A stretch of 64,000 bases of DNA, taken from the NCBI RefSeq assembly GCF_040436405.1, contig NZ_AP031575.1:1940501-2004500 (forward strand), written 5' to 3'. The notes beneath the pieces are model-generated. The model was given only the letters and a program-made list of their open reading frames with translations. It was not told the origin of the DNA and did not search any database. Below are positions 1-9,645 of the stretch, one piece after another. Position 1 is the first letter of the stretch. Each line of letters opens with the position of its first letter. The position numbers and the translations under genes are program-made. Origin of the DNA: Marinomonas sp. THO17 (GTDB lineage: Bacteria > Pseudomonadota > Gammaproteobacteria > Pseudomonadales > Marinomonadaceae).

Positions 1-1558
1 GAGTTTCTAGAGACACAGCCATTGCAGCACGATCTACCTTAGCTAATATATCAGTTGGCAAATATCCGACCATGTCTTGTACCATCATTCTTTCTATAGG
101 CTTTAAAAAACTAAGATCTGGGGTGGCTAATACTCCCTTATTCCGATTTATCAACCACATATCAGGTTCATCAACACTAGATATTAAGCTTGTATACAAA
201 TCATCAACATTTTTACTAGATAAAACCTTAGCACCTTTATGAAGCTTATCGCCTATATTTACCTGAGGCCTATTCGAGGGAGTTATAATATTGAATAATT
301 TAGACCAATGCTCGGGTGAAACAGATTGAATGCTACTGCTAACTAACTTACGTAACGGTACTGGAATTGGCGATAAATATTTCCAAATATTGTTAGTCAT
401 AGTGTAACGGTTATAACCACCAAACAACTCATCACCGGCATCACCAGATAGACTAACGGTGACTTTTTGCTTAGCTATTTGAGAAACCAAGTACGTCGGA
501 ATTTGAGAGGAATCAGCAAATGGTTCGTCATAAATGTGTGGCAGCTTAGGAATAACATCTAAAGCATCTTGCCCAGATACATACATATCGTAATGATCTG
601 TGCTTAAATGCTGAGCAACAGCACGTGCATGTTCTGCTTCGTTATACTCTTTGTCATCAAAACCAATAGAGAAGGTTTTTATTTTTTTCATTGATTGAGC
701 TTGCATCAACGCCACGATAGCACTTGAGTCCACTCCGCCAGACAAAAAAGCACCAAGCGGAACATCGGCATTCATTTGCAATGCAACCGCGCCTTTTAGA
801 GTTTCTCCTAATCGAGCTACCGCATCATTTTCAGTGCCGCTGAAGGGACTCATCATTCCGCTTCTTTGCACCTCAACTGTTGACCAATAAATAGCCTTAT
901 TAACTGCATCATCACCTATTTTAACGCTGACAATACAGCCAGGCTCTAATTTATAGAGATTTTCATAAATAGAATAGGGTGCTGGAATAGCGTTATAACG
1001 AAGATATAATGCTAGCGCATCATGAGAAATCAAGTTATTAAATTTTGGCAATGTTCTAAGAGCTTTTAATTCTGAAGAAAATACGAAGTTATCATTGACC
1101 CAACCATAATAGAGTGGTTTTTCCCCCATTCGATCACGCGCAAGTGATAACGTTTCATTTTCCTTATCCCACAAAGCAATGGCAAACATGCCTTTGCTCT
1201 TTTTTAGGGTTGCTTCTAATCCCCATTTCTCGATCGCTGCTAATAATGTTTCTGTATCAGAATGACCACGCCAAAGCCTTGTCTCATCGCGCTCTAATTC
1301 AGTACGTAATAAATGATGATTATAAATTTCACCATTGAAGACTAATGCATACCTCTCAGATATTGATTGCATAGGTTGATGCCCAGCAGAGCTTAAATCC
1401 ACAATAGATAACCTAGCATGTGCCAAACCGATACCCGCACTTTGGTCAAACCAAATCCCTTGATCGTCAGGGCCACGATGCCGAATTGCATTAACCATAT
1501 TAGATAAATCAATATCTGGCGAAGTAGACTTCCCTAAAAAACCCGCTATTCCACACAT
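1..1558 (-). CDS. asnB: Asparagine synthase (glutamine-hydrolysing), AsnB type, 3' end outside window
   Basis: The gene starts at ATG 1558 and stays open to the window edge, giving about 519 codons of the roughly 630 usual for the family. The product begins Met-Cys-Gly-Ile-Ala-Gly-Phe, so Cys2 is the N-terminal glutaminase nucleophile. A PP-loop motif SGGVDSS sits midway (around base 740), followed by a conserved SLSGDAGDELFGGYNRY segment. The last visible residues, KVDRAAMAVSLET, match the conserved C-terminal part of the synthetase domain. The enzyme would amidate aspartate, or a sugar acid in the polymer, using glutamine and ATP. Its ATG overlaps the TAA of the upstream glycosyltransferase by one base (TAATG), so it is translationally coupled to the polysaccharide operon. 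A polymer-modifying amidotransferase role is inferred from this context. Confidence 0.93.
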   Translation of the reverse strand, partial: MCGIAGFLGKSTSPDIDLSNMVNAIRHRGPDDQGIWFDQSAGIGLAHARLSIVDLSSAGHQPMQSISERYALVFNGEIYNHHLLRTELERDETRLWRGHSDTETLLAAIEKWGLEATLKKSKGMFAIALWDKENETLSLARDRMGEKPLYYGWVNDNFVFSSELKALRTLPKFNNLISHDALALYLRYNAIPAPYSIYENLYKLEPGCIVSVKIGDDAVNKAIYWSTVEVQRSGMMSPFSGTENDAVARLGETLKGAVALQMNADVPLGAFLSGGVDSSAIVALMQAQSMKKIKTFSIGFDDKEYNEAEHARAVAQHLSTDHYDMYVSGQDALDVIPKLPHIYDEPFADSSQIPTYLVSQIAKQKVTVSLSGDAGDELFGGYNRYTMTNNIWKYLSPIPVPLRKLVSSSIQSVSPEHWSKLFNIITPSNRPQVNIGDKLHKGAKVLSSKNVDDLYTSLISSVDEPDMWLINRNKGVLATPDLSFLKPIERMMVQDMVGYLPTDILAKVDRAAMAVSLET

Positions 1559-2682
1559 TATCTTTTGTAGCCTTCTAGTTCTTTATACAGATCTATATAA
1601 CGAGACACCATTTTATCTACAGAATACTTCTCAACTATACGTTGATTCAGCACTAGCCCAAGCTCATTTCGCTCCTCAACTGTTTTTTCCAACAAATCGA
1701 TAAGTTTATTAGCTAAGTCGATAGAGTTATTAATTTCAGCAATAGGTACATTTTCCCCACCTAATGCTGCGGCATCACCAGCATCAGTAGATATACATGG
1801 AACGCCCGCTAACATAGCCTCTCCCAATACATTAGGAAACCCTTCACTACGTGAAGGCAAACAGAAAATATCCATTGCCTTTAAACACACAGAGACATCA
1901 GAACGTTCACCAACTAAAATAAAATTATCAGGATAAGATGTTTTGTTAATCCATCCAGTGACTTTCGAATTAGATAATTCCAAATCACGACCAACCATCA
2001 AAAATTTTATACTTGGAAACCGTTGTGAAATTAAATCAGCAGCAGCTATAAAAACGTCTTGTCCTTTATCTTGTGATAAACGACCGATACAACCAATAAC
2101 AAAATCATTTTTTGATATACCAATATCTTTTTTAAATAAAGACACAGAACTAAGATCGACCTGAGACGCCTCTATATCAAAACCATTGGGTATGACCTTC
2201 ATTTTAGAGGCATCATACCCAATTTCTATATGTTTCTCTTTCGCTTTTTCAGCGACGACAACAATTTTAGTAGGAATCCAATAAGACAACCAAGACAAAA
2301 CTTTACGAATAATAGCCGTAATATAAGAACCTTTTTTTAGTTCCGTTGTCCGAATTCCCCAGATAATTTTTTGCCCCCCTGATAACATACTCGCAAAACT
2401 AGCAACCAGATCTGAATAATATAACCACGATTGAATAATTTCAGGCCTTTCATCTTTAATTATTTTATTTAACTGCAAAATAGCACTGGGGAAATGCATG
2501 ATACTTTTAACATTCAAACAAAAAACATCAATACCTTCTAACCTTAGGTCGTCTGCAATTTTGCCTTCACTTTTCAAAGTAACAACTTTGACTTGAACTC
2601 CATCAGGTAGGTTTAATATTAGTTTCTTAAGTGCTATTTCGGCACCGCCTACGTCTAGACTATTAATCAAATAAAGAATCAT
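1558..2682 (-). CDS. Glycosyltransferase family 4
   Basis: This 374-residue protein has the GT-B layout of GT4 enzymes. The N-terminal half contains the GGAEIAL acceptor-side loop (residues 13-19). The C-terminal half has GCIGRLSQDKGQD followed by the E-x7-E donor-binding motif in SRSEGFPNVLGEAM. It probably adds a sugar from a nucleotide-sugar donor to the lipid-linked repeat unit at the inner face of the membrane. It lies 3 bases after the membrane protein at 2686-3639 and overlaps asnB by one base. Donor and linkage cannot be read from the sequence. Confidence 0.9.
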   Translation of the reverse strand: MILYLINSLDVGGAEIALKKLILNLPDGVQVKVVTLKSEGKIADDLRLEGIDVFCLNVKSIMHFPSAILQLNKIIKDERPEIIQSWLYYSDLVASFASMLSGGQKIIWGIRTTELKKGSYITAIIRKVLSWLSYWIPTKIVVVAEKAKEKHIEIGYDASKMKVIPNGFDIEASQVDLSSVSLFKKDIGISKNDFVIGCIGRLSQDKGQDVFIAAADLISQRFPSIKFLMVGRDLELSNSKVTGWINKTSYPDNFILVGERSDVSVCLKAMDIFCLPSRSEGFPNVLGEAMLAGVPCISTDAGDAAALGGENVPIAEINNSIDLANKLIDLLEKTVEERNELGLVLNQRIVEKYSVDKMVSRYIDLYKELEGYKR

Positions 2683-2685
2683 AAT

Positions 2686-3639
2686 CTAATATCGTTTATC
2701 ATAGAGAGTTGAATACGAATCTGTAAGATCCTTCCCACCCCAGTCAAACCAGGATGCGTATATAACATCATTTACAGATAGTGATATTATAGCGTTAATA
2801 AATGTAGGTCTATCAAACATAGAAAAAAACAAAAACAAAAAAATAAAAAAAGAATAGAAATAAAAGAAATAAAATGGCACACAAATCGATTTTAAAAAAT
2901 TAAACCTCTTAAAAAATTTATCTTTTCCCATATAAAACACAATAGAAACAATTATCAGACCATAAATTTCTTGACGCTTTCTATCAAAAACTTCTTCAAG
3001 CAAATTCATTACACTATACTCATTAATATAAAATCTTATAGGTGCAGGAATTGAGGATGTAAACAACACAGAACTAGTAGAAACATAGAAAAAAAACAGT
3101 AAAAGAAAAAAAGTACATAAGAAATAAACAATATTTCTCCTAAAAAACACCACACCAGCTAGACATAACAAAAATCCGACAGGGTGAAAAAAACCACCCA
3201 AAAGAAACACTCGCCTACCTGTAATCAAATATCCAACAAACCACATTAAAACCAGAGAAAGCCCGGAATAAAAAAAGGCAAGAAGATAAAGAAAAGTAAT
3301 AAAAAAAACATCAAACAACAAAATAGATTGCTTATTATTCTCCTGACGATTACGCATTATTTTCTTGGCCGAATAATATACTGGAAAAGATATCAGGAAT
3401 GAAGCAAGATAGCCAGCTGGAATACCAAGCCTTGATAATATTTCATATAAGTAACTTAAAAGCCAATATCTTGGAAAAACAACCTCACCAAAGAGAAGGT
3501 CCACTTGGTTTAATGTTTCATCATAAAAATAATAAGATACACTATGAGCATAGAAATCAAATCCTGTAGAGTTGTTCATAAAGACTAGTACAGAAAAAAA
3601 AGAAACAACCAAGCCAAACTTACTGATTCGAACACTCAC
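2686..3639 (-). CDS. Multi-pass membrane protein, candidate Wzy/EpsG-like polysaccharide polymerase
   Basis: The 317-residue product is almost entirely hydrophobic stretches rich in Phe, Leu and Tyr, suggesting about nine or ten membrane segments. An SRLGIPAGYLASF segment resembles the EpsG-like O-antigen polymerase group. Start is GTG 3639, overlapping the TGA of the upstream GT2 gene (GTGA). The next in-frame Met would remove the first membrane segment, so GTG is preferred. Codon use is extremely AT-rich, more so than the flanking genes, as is typical of wzy genes moved between strains. Being the only polytopic non-ABC protein in the cluster, it is the best candidate for repeat-unit polymerase. 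Sequence similarity alone is weak. Confidence 0.6.
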   Translation of the reverse strand: MSVRISKFGLVVSFFSVLVFMNNSTGFDFYAHSVSYYFYDETLNQVDLLFGEVVFPRYWLLSYLYEILSRLGIPAGYLASFLISFPVYYSAKKIMRNRQENNKQSILLFDVFFITFLYLLAFFYSGLSLVLMWFVGYLITGRRVFLLGGFFHPVGFLLCLAGVVFFRRNIVYFLCTFFLLLFFFYVSTSSVLFTSSIPAPIRFYINEYSVMNLLEEVFDRKRQEIYGLIIVSIVFYMGKDKFFKRFNFLKSICVPFYFFYFYSFFIFLFLFFSMFDRPTFINAIISLSVNDVIYASWFDWGGKDLTDSYSTLYDKRY

Positions 3640-4421
3640 AACTTAGACCACACAAAATTTATTGAATAATAAGCTAACCGCAAAAAAACCTTTGATAAAT
3701 TCTTTAAACTCAAAAAATACCAATATCTAAGCAATCGAAAATTAAATAAAACCATTTTAGAAGAGCGTTTATGAATAGCAGCGGGAGCACATAATCTATC
3801 TTCTCCCTCCGAATCATATACTCTACAAATCAGATCAGAAAGAAAACCACCACGTTTATACTTATGAAGTATTTTGTAATATGCTAGTGATTCACACCCT
3901 CTCAAACTGGTTGGATAAATAAACTCAGAAATGGCCATTTTCGCTAAAACAGGTAGACATTCTCCAGAAACGCCTCCATTAATTAAAAAACTTAAATCAA
4001 ATCTTCTTGCATCAAGGGGGGGGCCAATCAATTTTTTTTTCTGAGAGTCAATGCATCTAAAAAAATAAATCGAATAATTTGGATTTGCTGATATAGTTGA
4101 CAGTATACTAGCGCCAGCATTATTAGTAAAAATATCATCCGAGTCCATAAAGACAATATAGTTACCGCTGGCATTATCAACACCTATATTTTTAGCACCC
4201 GTAACACCAATATTTTCTTTAAGCGCTATTAATTTTAAAATCCCTTGAGAAATTTCTTTAGAAAACCTTTCAGACAAAAAATCATATGTTCCATCTTGTG
4301 AAGCATCATCAACCACTATTAGTTCTTGAAAAAAACCTTCATCAATAATTCTCAAGGAGGATTCGATCGATGAAACCACTTTTCCTTTTCTATTATAAGT
4401 AGGAGTTACAATAGAGATCAT
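3636..4421 (-). CDS. Glycosyltransferase family 2
   Basis: The 261-residue protein opens with MISIVTPTYNRKGKV. It carries the GT-A nucleotide-binding ELIVVDDASQDGT and the metal-binding IVFMDSDDIF (DxD) motifs, so it should be a cytoplasmic or membrane-associated inverting glycosyltransferase. It overlaps its neighbours by 4 bases on both sides. The frame contains a run of nine A (4032-4040 on the plus strand as T9) and, eight bases away, a run of eight C (4016-4023 as G8). These encode Lys-Lys-Lys and Pro-Pro. The frame is intact here, but a one-base slip would truncate the protein. Confidence 0.9.
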   Translation of the reverse strand: MISIVTPTYNRKGKVVSSIESSLRIIDEGFFQELIVVDDASQDGTYDFLSERFSKEISQGILKLIALKENIGVTGAKNIGVDNASGNYIVFMDSDDIFTNNAGASILSTISANPNYSIYFFRCIDSQKKKLIGPPLDARRFDLSFLINGGVSGECLPVLAKMAISEFIYPTSLRGCESLAYYKILHKYKRGGFLSDLICRVYDSEGEDRLCAPAAIHKRSSKMVLFNFRLLRYWYFLSLKNLSKVFLRLAYYSINFVWSKL

Positions 4422-5320
4422 TTCTTTATTCCAAAGAAACTCAGAGCATAACCAAAAAATGCTTTTGCATTAAAATTAGATCTCATAGAAGCTAATAAGT
4501 ACTTTCTATAATACAAGCCTCCTTTATACCAACGCATTCCTCGCAAATGATGAGACATAACGCGAGAGACATCTTTATAATAAAAAGGGTATTTTGATAA
4601 TATTATAGAGGCTGATATTAGATGATCTTGAAGCAATTCAATTCTAAAATTATTTTTTTCATTGGATGTAATATTATCATTATGACGACGATGTTTACTG
4701 AGAATATAATCCAAATAATTTATTTTCCCACCGTTTTCTAACGATTCAACCCAATATAACCAATCACTTGCGATCGGTACACGACTATCAAATCCGTGTT
4801 TAGGAGTAGAGTTTCTTCTAACCATAGCGGTGCATCCACCTACAAAACAGCCATAACGAATCATATGCCGTATATTCCCATCTATGCGTGGAGACAATTT
4901 ACTTGAGTATGCAATAGTTTTCCCCGAAGAGGAATCAAAAACTTCAGAATCAGAATAACAAATTGCACAATCATCATTAGTTTCCATATAAGAAACCTGC
5001 TTGCTAAGTTTCTCTGGCAACATCAAATCATCTCCTCCCATCCAAGCAATATATTTTCCTGAGCAAGCAAAATGGGCAACATTTGAATTTAGTGTTATTC
5101 CCTGATTTTTTTCTGCTAAACACAAGACAAATTTTCCTGGGTACTCGAGATCATAACTACGCAACATATCTTGAGTACCATCAGTTGAATAGTCGTCAGC
5201 CACAACAATCTCAAAGTTTGGATAATCTTGCTCAAGACACGATTCAATACACTCCTTTAAATAATCTCTTTGATTATAAGTAATAATTGCGACACTAACT
5301 AATGGTAAATCTTGTTTCAT
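4418..5320 (-). CDS. Glycosyltransferase family 2
   Basis: This 300-residue GT2 enzyme starts MKQDLPLVSVAIITYNQRD. It has the donor-binding segment IVVADDYSTDGTQ and the DxD-type motif IAWMGGDDLM, followed by a GGCTAMVRR acceptor-side segment typical of polysaccharide GT2 proteins. It sits 34 bases downstream of the ABC transporter gene and overlaps the next GT2 gene by 4 bases, so it belongs to the same transcript. The sugar transferred is unknown. The gene is visibly AT-rich compared with the nucleotide-sugar genes upstream. Confidence 0.9.
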   Translation of the reverse strand: MKQDLPLVSVAIITYNQRDYLKECIESCLEQDYPNFEIVVADDYSTDGTQDMLRSYDLEYPGKFVLCLAEKNQGITLNSNVAHFACSGKYIAWMGGDDLMLPEKLSKQVSYMETNDDCAICYSDSEVFDSSSGKTIAYSSKLSPRIDGNIRHMIRYGCFVGGCTAMVRRNSTPKHGFDSRVPIASDWLYWVESLENGGKINYLDYILSKHRRHNDNITSNEKNNFRIELLQDHLISASIILSKYPFYYKDVSRVMSHHLRGMRWYKGGLYYRKYLLASMRSNFNAKAFFGYALSFFGIKK

Positions 5321-5354
5321 TTAGTTTTCTCGATATCAATATCATGTAAATAGC

Positions 5355-7151
5355 TTAAGCGTGCTTTGCCATTTCTTTGAACATTATATTACGGTGCAAT
5401 AATTCTTCGTAGTTTCCTTCATCAATAACTTTGCCTTTATCCATCAAATAAATAATGTCACATTTTTGAACCGTTTTTAGCCTGTGTGCGATCATAATAA
5501 TGGTTTTTTTTCCTCCAAAATCATGAATAGCCTCCATAATAATTTTTTCGGTAATACCATCCAAAGCGCTAGTAGCTTCATCAAATATCAGAACATCAGC
5601 TTCATGATATAAAGCTCTAGCAATGCCAATGCGTTGACGCTGTCCTCCTGACAATTTAACGCCACGTTCACCGACATATGTATTAACACCATTAGGAAGC
5701 TGCTCAACTAACTCAGTCAAATGAGCTAATGCTAAAGCTTTATTAACTTGATTAAGATTTATCTCAGAACTAGGCAAACCAAAAGCAACGTTTTCAGCAA
5801 TAGTCCCCTCACTTAAATAGATACTTTGCGGTACAAAGCCTATTGCCTTCTGCCACTTATATTTATTATTTTCGGTTATTTCAAGCTCATCAATCATTAA
5901 TCTTCCTGAATTCGGAGTTAATAAACCAATAAGTATGTCTATTGTAGTTGACTTGCCAGAGCCTGATGATCCGACGATACCAATCACATTATTTACAGGA
6001 AAAACCATATCCAACTCATTTAATACATGACTTTCTTTTCCTGGATACTGAAAACTGATGTCTTTCAATACTATTTTATTTTTTGGCGAATAGCTTTTTC
6101 CAGTTGAAATCATCATAAGCCTTTCATCCTTTAATGACTGAACCAAATCCTCTTTAATTACTTCAAAAGCAGCTAAACTACCTTTAATTTGAGTAGCACT
6201 ACTATAAATTTGTTGCAAAGCTGGTAGCAATTTAAAAGCGGCTAATGCATACACACCTAATACAGGCAATACAGAACCGAGGTCGCCCTGATATAGCTTG
6301 ATCAAAAGCAAAACCAAAATTATCATTGCTCCGAAAGCAGTTAGCTCTATAAAATAACGAGGCACTTGACTTATAGCCGAGTTTGTTCCTTTTGCATAAG
6401 AAATTTCTTTACCACCTTTCTTAAATTCAAGGATGTATTCGTTATACCTATTCAATAAAATAATATCCTTTATACCGCCAAACCCTTCGTTCATTAGTCT
6501 AAAACGATCAGTTAAAATATTAGAAACTTTATTTCCATTAACACTCAACTGCTTACGAACTATTCTATAAAGAAAAAAATACGCTGTAAAAAAAATCCCT
6601 CCCCCTGTAATTGCAACAATTGGGTCATAAACAAAAATACTAATCGATATAAATATTGCCAAAATCACTTTCGAATTCATCAACATAAGAGGTTGAATAA
6701 TACTATCACTAACACGTACAGCTTCTGTTGAGATTTTCTTTGTTAATACAGCACTGCTTTCAGAAGAATGGAACAACCAGTCTTTCCCCATATAATATTC
6801 ATAAAGGCGGTCAGATATTTCAGTACCAACAATCGAACCATATAAAGATAACCGCCAGATAGTAAACATCGAAATGGTTGTTGACACAGTCAGCAAAAAC
6901 AAAACGATCAAACCGCAAATAAAAAGAAAATCCATTGGCTCTTTTAATCCGGACCATTGATAAATTTGAGAGAAAATGCCCGGTTTATCCAATAACCCAA
7001 TATCTCCTACCACTGCCATAAAAGGTGCAATTGATGCAATACCAACTAGCTCAGTAAAAGCCATCAAAATCACTAACAACTGAAGAATATAAAACTGTTT
7101 TCTTTGATGCGGCAAAAGGATAGAAAAAATCTGTCTAATAGCATTTAACAT
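5355..7151 (-). CDS. ABC transporter, membrane and ATPase domains fused; PglK-type lipid-linked oligosaccharide flippase
   Basis: The 598-residue half-transporter has an N-terminal six-helix domain (about 1-320) and a C-terminal ATPase. The ATPase has Walker A GIVGSSGSGKST, signature LSGGQRQRIGIARAL, Walker B VLIFDEATSAL and H-loop MIAHRL. The N-terminus (LVGIASIAPFMAVVGD) resembles PglK-family flippases more than MsbA. It probably flips the undecaprenyl-linked repeat unit across the inner membrane. No Wzx-type flippase and no separate Wzm/Wzt pair occur in the visible cluster, which supports this role by exclusion. Start ATG 7151 is 2 bases after the upstream GT2 stop. Confidence 0.88.
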   Translation of the reverse strand: MLNAIRQIFSILLPHQRKQFYILQLLVILMAFTELVGIASIAPFMAVVGDIGLLDKPGIFSQIYQWSGLKEPMDFLFICGLIVLFLLTVSTTISMFTIWRLSLYGSIVGTEISDRLYEYYMGKDWLFHSSESSAVLTKKISTEAVRVSDSIIQPLMLMNSKVILAIFISISIFVYDPIVAITGGGIFFTAYFFLYRIVRKQLSVNGNKVSNILTDRFRLMNEGFGGIKDIILLNRYNEYILEFKKGGKEISYAKGTNSAISQVPRYFIELTAFGAMIILVLLLIKLYQGDLGSVLPVLGVYALAAFKLLPALQQIYSSATQIKGSLAAFEVIKEDLVQSLKDERLMMISTGKSYSPKNKIVLKDISFQYPGKESHVLNELDMVFPVNNVIGIVGSSGSGKSTTIDILIGLLTPNSGRLMIDELEITENNKYKWQKAIGFVPQSIYLSEGTIAENVAFGLPSSEINLNQVNKALALAHLTELVEQLPNGVNTYVGERGVKLSGGQRQRIGIARALYHEADVLIFDEATSALDGITEKIIMEAIHDFGGKKTIIMIAHRLKTVQKCDIIYLMDKGKVIDEGNYEELLHRNIMFKEMAKHA

Positions 7152-7152
7152 T

Positions 7153-8067
7153 TTATATTTTCCTTAATGATTTTAAAATTCTTAAAATCCTTTCTGAAAG
7201 TAAAGATCTAGCCAATACATATATAGAATTCCGATTAAGACAAATTAAATTCGAGGCCAATAAAAATTTTATAGAAGTCAGTTTACATCCATCATTCCAA
7301 AGATATTCAGACTGAGACAACATAATATTCGACAGAGCTTTTCTTCTATATTTTTCATCAACAAGACGAGAAGCAACATCTATTCTCATAGGGAAGGTTT
7401 TCCAATATTTTTTATAGGTGTTATCACCATGATTTCTATACAGAAAACATGGTATATCATAGTAGCCTACGCTATAATCTCTTAAAGCAACAATGATCAT
7501 TGCCCAATCATCACTTTTGTAATCTCGTCTGATATGCATCAAATCCTTAAACAACTCAACCTTAAACAAGCCTGATTGTGCTAATGGCCCCCCCCAGTCT
7601 TGTTGACTAACATACTCTAAAGCCCTCCCAATCTTATAAAATTCCTTGAACTTATTAAGAAAATATTCTATTTTGTTGTAGCCATCATATATATACCCCC
7701 TAGAATATACACAATCAAAACTAGGGTTATTTTCGAGAAAATTAACTTGCTCTTTTATTTTATCTCTGCACATAACATCATCAGAAGCTAGGACTTGAAT
7801 ATATCGTCCTACAGAGTATTCTAACCCTATATTTAGAGAATGATTTATTCCACAATTAGATTCTTTAAATACAACTTCTATAGATCTATTATCAGCTTTA
7901 TAGTTAGTATATTTTTTTAAGACTTGCCTTGTAGAATCAGTTGAACAATCATCGATAATTACTATATCAATTTGGCCTTCATAATTCTGATGCAAACAGC
8001 TTTCTATGGTTTCATCGATATAGTCAGCATGATTATATGAAGGTATTATTACAGTTACTTTATCCAT
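7153..8067 (-). CDS. Glycosyltransferase family 2
   Basis: The GT2 domain starts [20 protein letters not shown] and carries [13 protein letters not shown] and the metal-site segment [11 protein letters not shown] chose ATG 8067. An ATG 12 bases further upstream (8079) would add only MRAI and lies deeper inside the aminotransferase gene, which ends at 8060. The coding strand holds a run of eight G (plus-strand C8 at 7588-7595) encoding Trp-Gly-Gly. The frame is intact here. The product probably transfers a sugar to the growing repeat unit. Donor unknown. Confidence 0.88.
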   Translation of the reverse strand: MDKVTVIIPSYNHADYIDETIESCLHQNYEGQIDIVIIDDCSTDSTRQVLKKYTNYKADNRSIEVVFKESNCGINHSLNIGLEYSVGRYIQVLASDDVMCRDKIKEQVNFLENNPSFDCVYSRGYIYDGYNKIEYFLNKFKEFYKIGRALEYVSQQDWGGPLAQSGLFKVELFKDLMHIRRDYKSDDWAMIIVALRDYSVGYYDIPCFLYRNHGDNTYKKYWKTFPMRIDVASRLVDEKYRRKALSNIMLSQSEYLWNDGCKLTSIKFLLASNLICLNRNSIYVLARSLLSERILRILKSLRKI

Positions 8068-9187
8068 TATTGCTCTCATAACTATTAATTATCCCTATAA
8101 TTTCTATTATTTCATCATCTTCAATCATAGGACTAATTGGCAAGCTGAGTATTTTTTGATGAATAGCTTCTGTTATTGGGTAAACACTGCTATTCCAAGC
8201 TTCATAAGCCTTTTGCTTATGGGGAGGTATTGGATAGTGTATCAGTGTTTGTATGCCAGCTTCAGTAAGGTATTCTTGAAGGTTGTCACGGTTTTTTGTT
8301 TGCATTACGAATAAATGAAAAGCGTGGTTGGCTAGGCTTTCTAGGGTTAAATCAGGGCTTATTGGTAATTTTATCGCTGGGTTGGTAATGCCTTTTACGT
8401 AGGATAGGGCAACCTCACGACGGCGCTGTGTTTCGGTATCTAAATGGCGAAGCTTAACCCTAAGCATGGCGGCTTGGATTTCATCTAGTCGGCTGTTTAC
8501 GCCTTGGTAGAGGTTTTCGTATTTTTTATTGCTGCCGTAGTTACCTAATGCTCGTATTGTCTGTGCAAGTTCATCGTCATTGGTCGAAATAGCACCTGCA
8601 TCACCTAGTGCACCTAAATTTTTTCCTGAGTAAAAACTAAAACCACTAGCATGTCCCCAATTACCCGCTTTTATGCCATTTATACTTGCACCGTGCGCCT
8701 GTGCAGAATCTTCGAGGACTAATAAATTATGACGGTTGGCAATATCCATAATGGCTGGCATATCGGCCATTTGGCCATATAAATGAACAGGTAAAATAAC
8801 CCGTGTTTTTGAGGTGATTGCCGCTTCTGCATTCTTTGGGCATAAGTTGTATGTCAACAGATTTGGTTCAACCAGCACTGGAACTAAACGATTTTCCGTT
8901 ATCGCCAACACACTGGCAATATAAGTATTCGCAGGGACAATAACCTCATCCCCCTCTTTTAGCTTGCCCATTTCTTTCCATGCACGTAACGTCAGGATCA
9001 AAGCGTCCAAACCATTTGCCACACCGATACAGTGTTTAGTTCCGCAGTAATCAGCAAACTCTTGCTCAAAAGCTTTGACTTCTGTGCCTTGAATGTACCA
9101 ACCTGAGTCAATAACACGCGCCGCGGCTTCAACAAGTTCGTTACGATATTGGGCATTAATTGCTTTAAGATCTAAAAATGGAATCAT
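8060..9187 (-). CDS. fdtB: DegT/DnrJ/EryC1 sugar aminotransferase, FdtB/QdtB type
   Basis: The 375-residue PLP enzyme belongs to the sugar 3-aminotransferases. It starts [18 protein letters not shown], has the PLP-phosphate region [10 protein letters not shown], the cofactor-contacting [10 protein letters not shown], and the Schiff-base lysine in [14 protein letters not shown]. With FdtA providing dTDP-3-keto-6-deoxyhexose, it would transaminate C3 to give dTDP-3-amino-3,6-dideoxyhexose (Fuc3N or Qui3N), using glutamate. It overlaps the acyltransferase gene by 4 bases. Whether the product is the galacto or gluco epimer depends on FdtA and cannot be fixed by reading. Confidence 0.88.
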   Translation of the reverse strand: MIPFLDLKAINAQYRNELVEAAARVIDSGWYIQGTEVKAFEQEFADYCGTKHCIGVANGLDALILTLRAWKEMGKLKEGDEVIVPANTYIASVLAITENRLVPVLVEPNLLTYNLCPKNAEAAITSKTRVILPVHLYGQMADMPAIMDIANRHNLLVLEDSAQAHGASINGIKAGNWGHASGFSFYSGKNLGALGDAGAISTNDDELAQTIRALGNYGSNKKYENLYQGVNSRLDEIQAAMLRVKLRHLDTETQRRREVALSYVKGITNPAIKLPISPDLTLESLANHAFHLFVMQTKNRDNLQEYLTEAGIQTLIHYPIPPHKQKAYEAWNSSVYPITEAIHQKILSLPISPMIEDDEIIEIIGIINSYESNNG

Positions 9188-9645
9188 TTCATATACCTAA
9201 TAATTTTTGCAGGGCTTCCAACAACAATCGCATAATCTGGAACGTCTTTTGTTACTACAGAACCAGCGCCAACCATTGCTTCAACGCCTATCGTAATGCC
9301 TGGTAATATTGTGGCATTCGCACCAATACTTGATCCTCTTTTTAACGTTATCCCTAAAAATTTTTCTGGGTATGCTTTAGAGCGCGGCATTAAGTCATTA
9401 GTGAAAGTGACATTTGGACCAATAAAAACATTATCTTCAATGCGAGTCCCATCCCACACGAATACACCTGATTTAATAGTAACGTTATTACCGATGGCAA
9501 CATCTCCCTCAATTAGCGTATGAGCACATACATTACAATTACTTCCAATTTTAGCACCGTTTAAAATGACCACAAATTGCCATATTTTGGTATCCTCACC
9601 AATAATACTGGGCGCAACATCTGCTAAAGGATGCACATAAGCCAT
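9184..9645 (-). CDS. fdtC: Left-handed beta-helix N-acetyltransferase, FdtC/QdtC type
   Basis: The 153-residue protein consists of hexapeptide repeats with I/V/L-G-x4 periodicity, for example [24 protein letters not shown] and IEDNVFIG. It contains the [11 protein letters not shown] loop seen in sugar 3-N-acetyltransferases. It would acetylate the 3-amino group of the dTDP sugar made by the neighbouring aminotransferase, using acetyl-CoA, probably as a trimer. Its ATG overlaps the fdtA stop at base 9645. Position between fdtA and fdtB supports the assignment. Confidence 0.87.
   Translation of the reverse strand: MAYVHPLADVAPSIIGEDTKIWQFVVILNGAKIGSNCNVCAHTLIEGDVAIGNNVTIKSGVFVWDGTRIEDNVFIGPNVTFTNDLMPRSKAYPEKFLGITLKRGSSIGANATILPGITIGVEAMVGAGSVVTKDVPDYAIVVGSPAKIIRYMK

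Noticed and set aside
1114..1338. Plus-strand frame of 74 codons inside the asparagine synthase gene
   Set aside because: It is the antisense shadow of a well-supported gene, with no ribosome site or family features.
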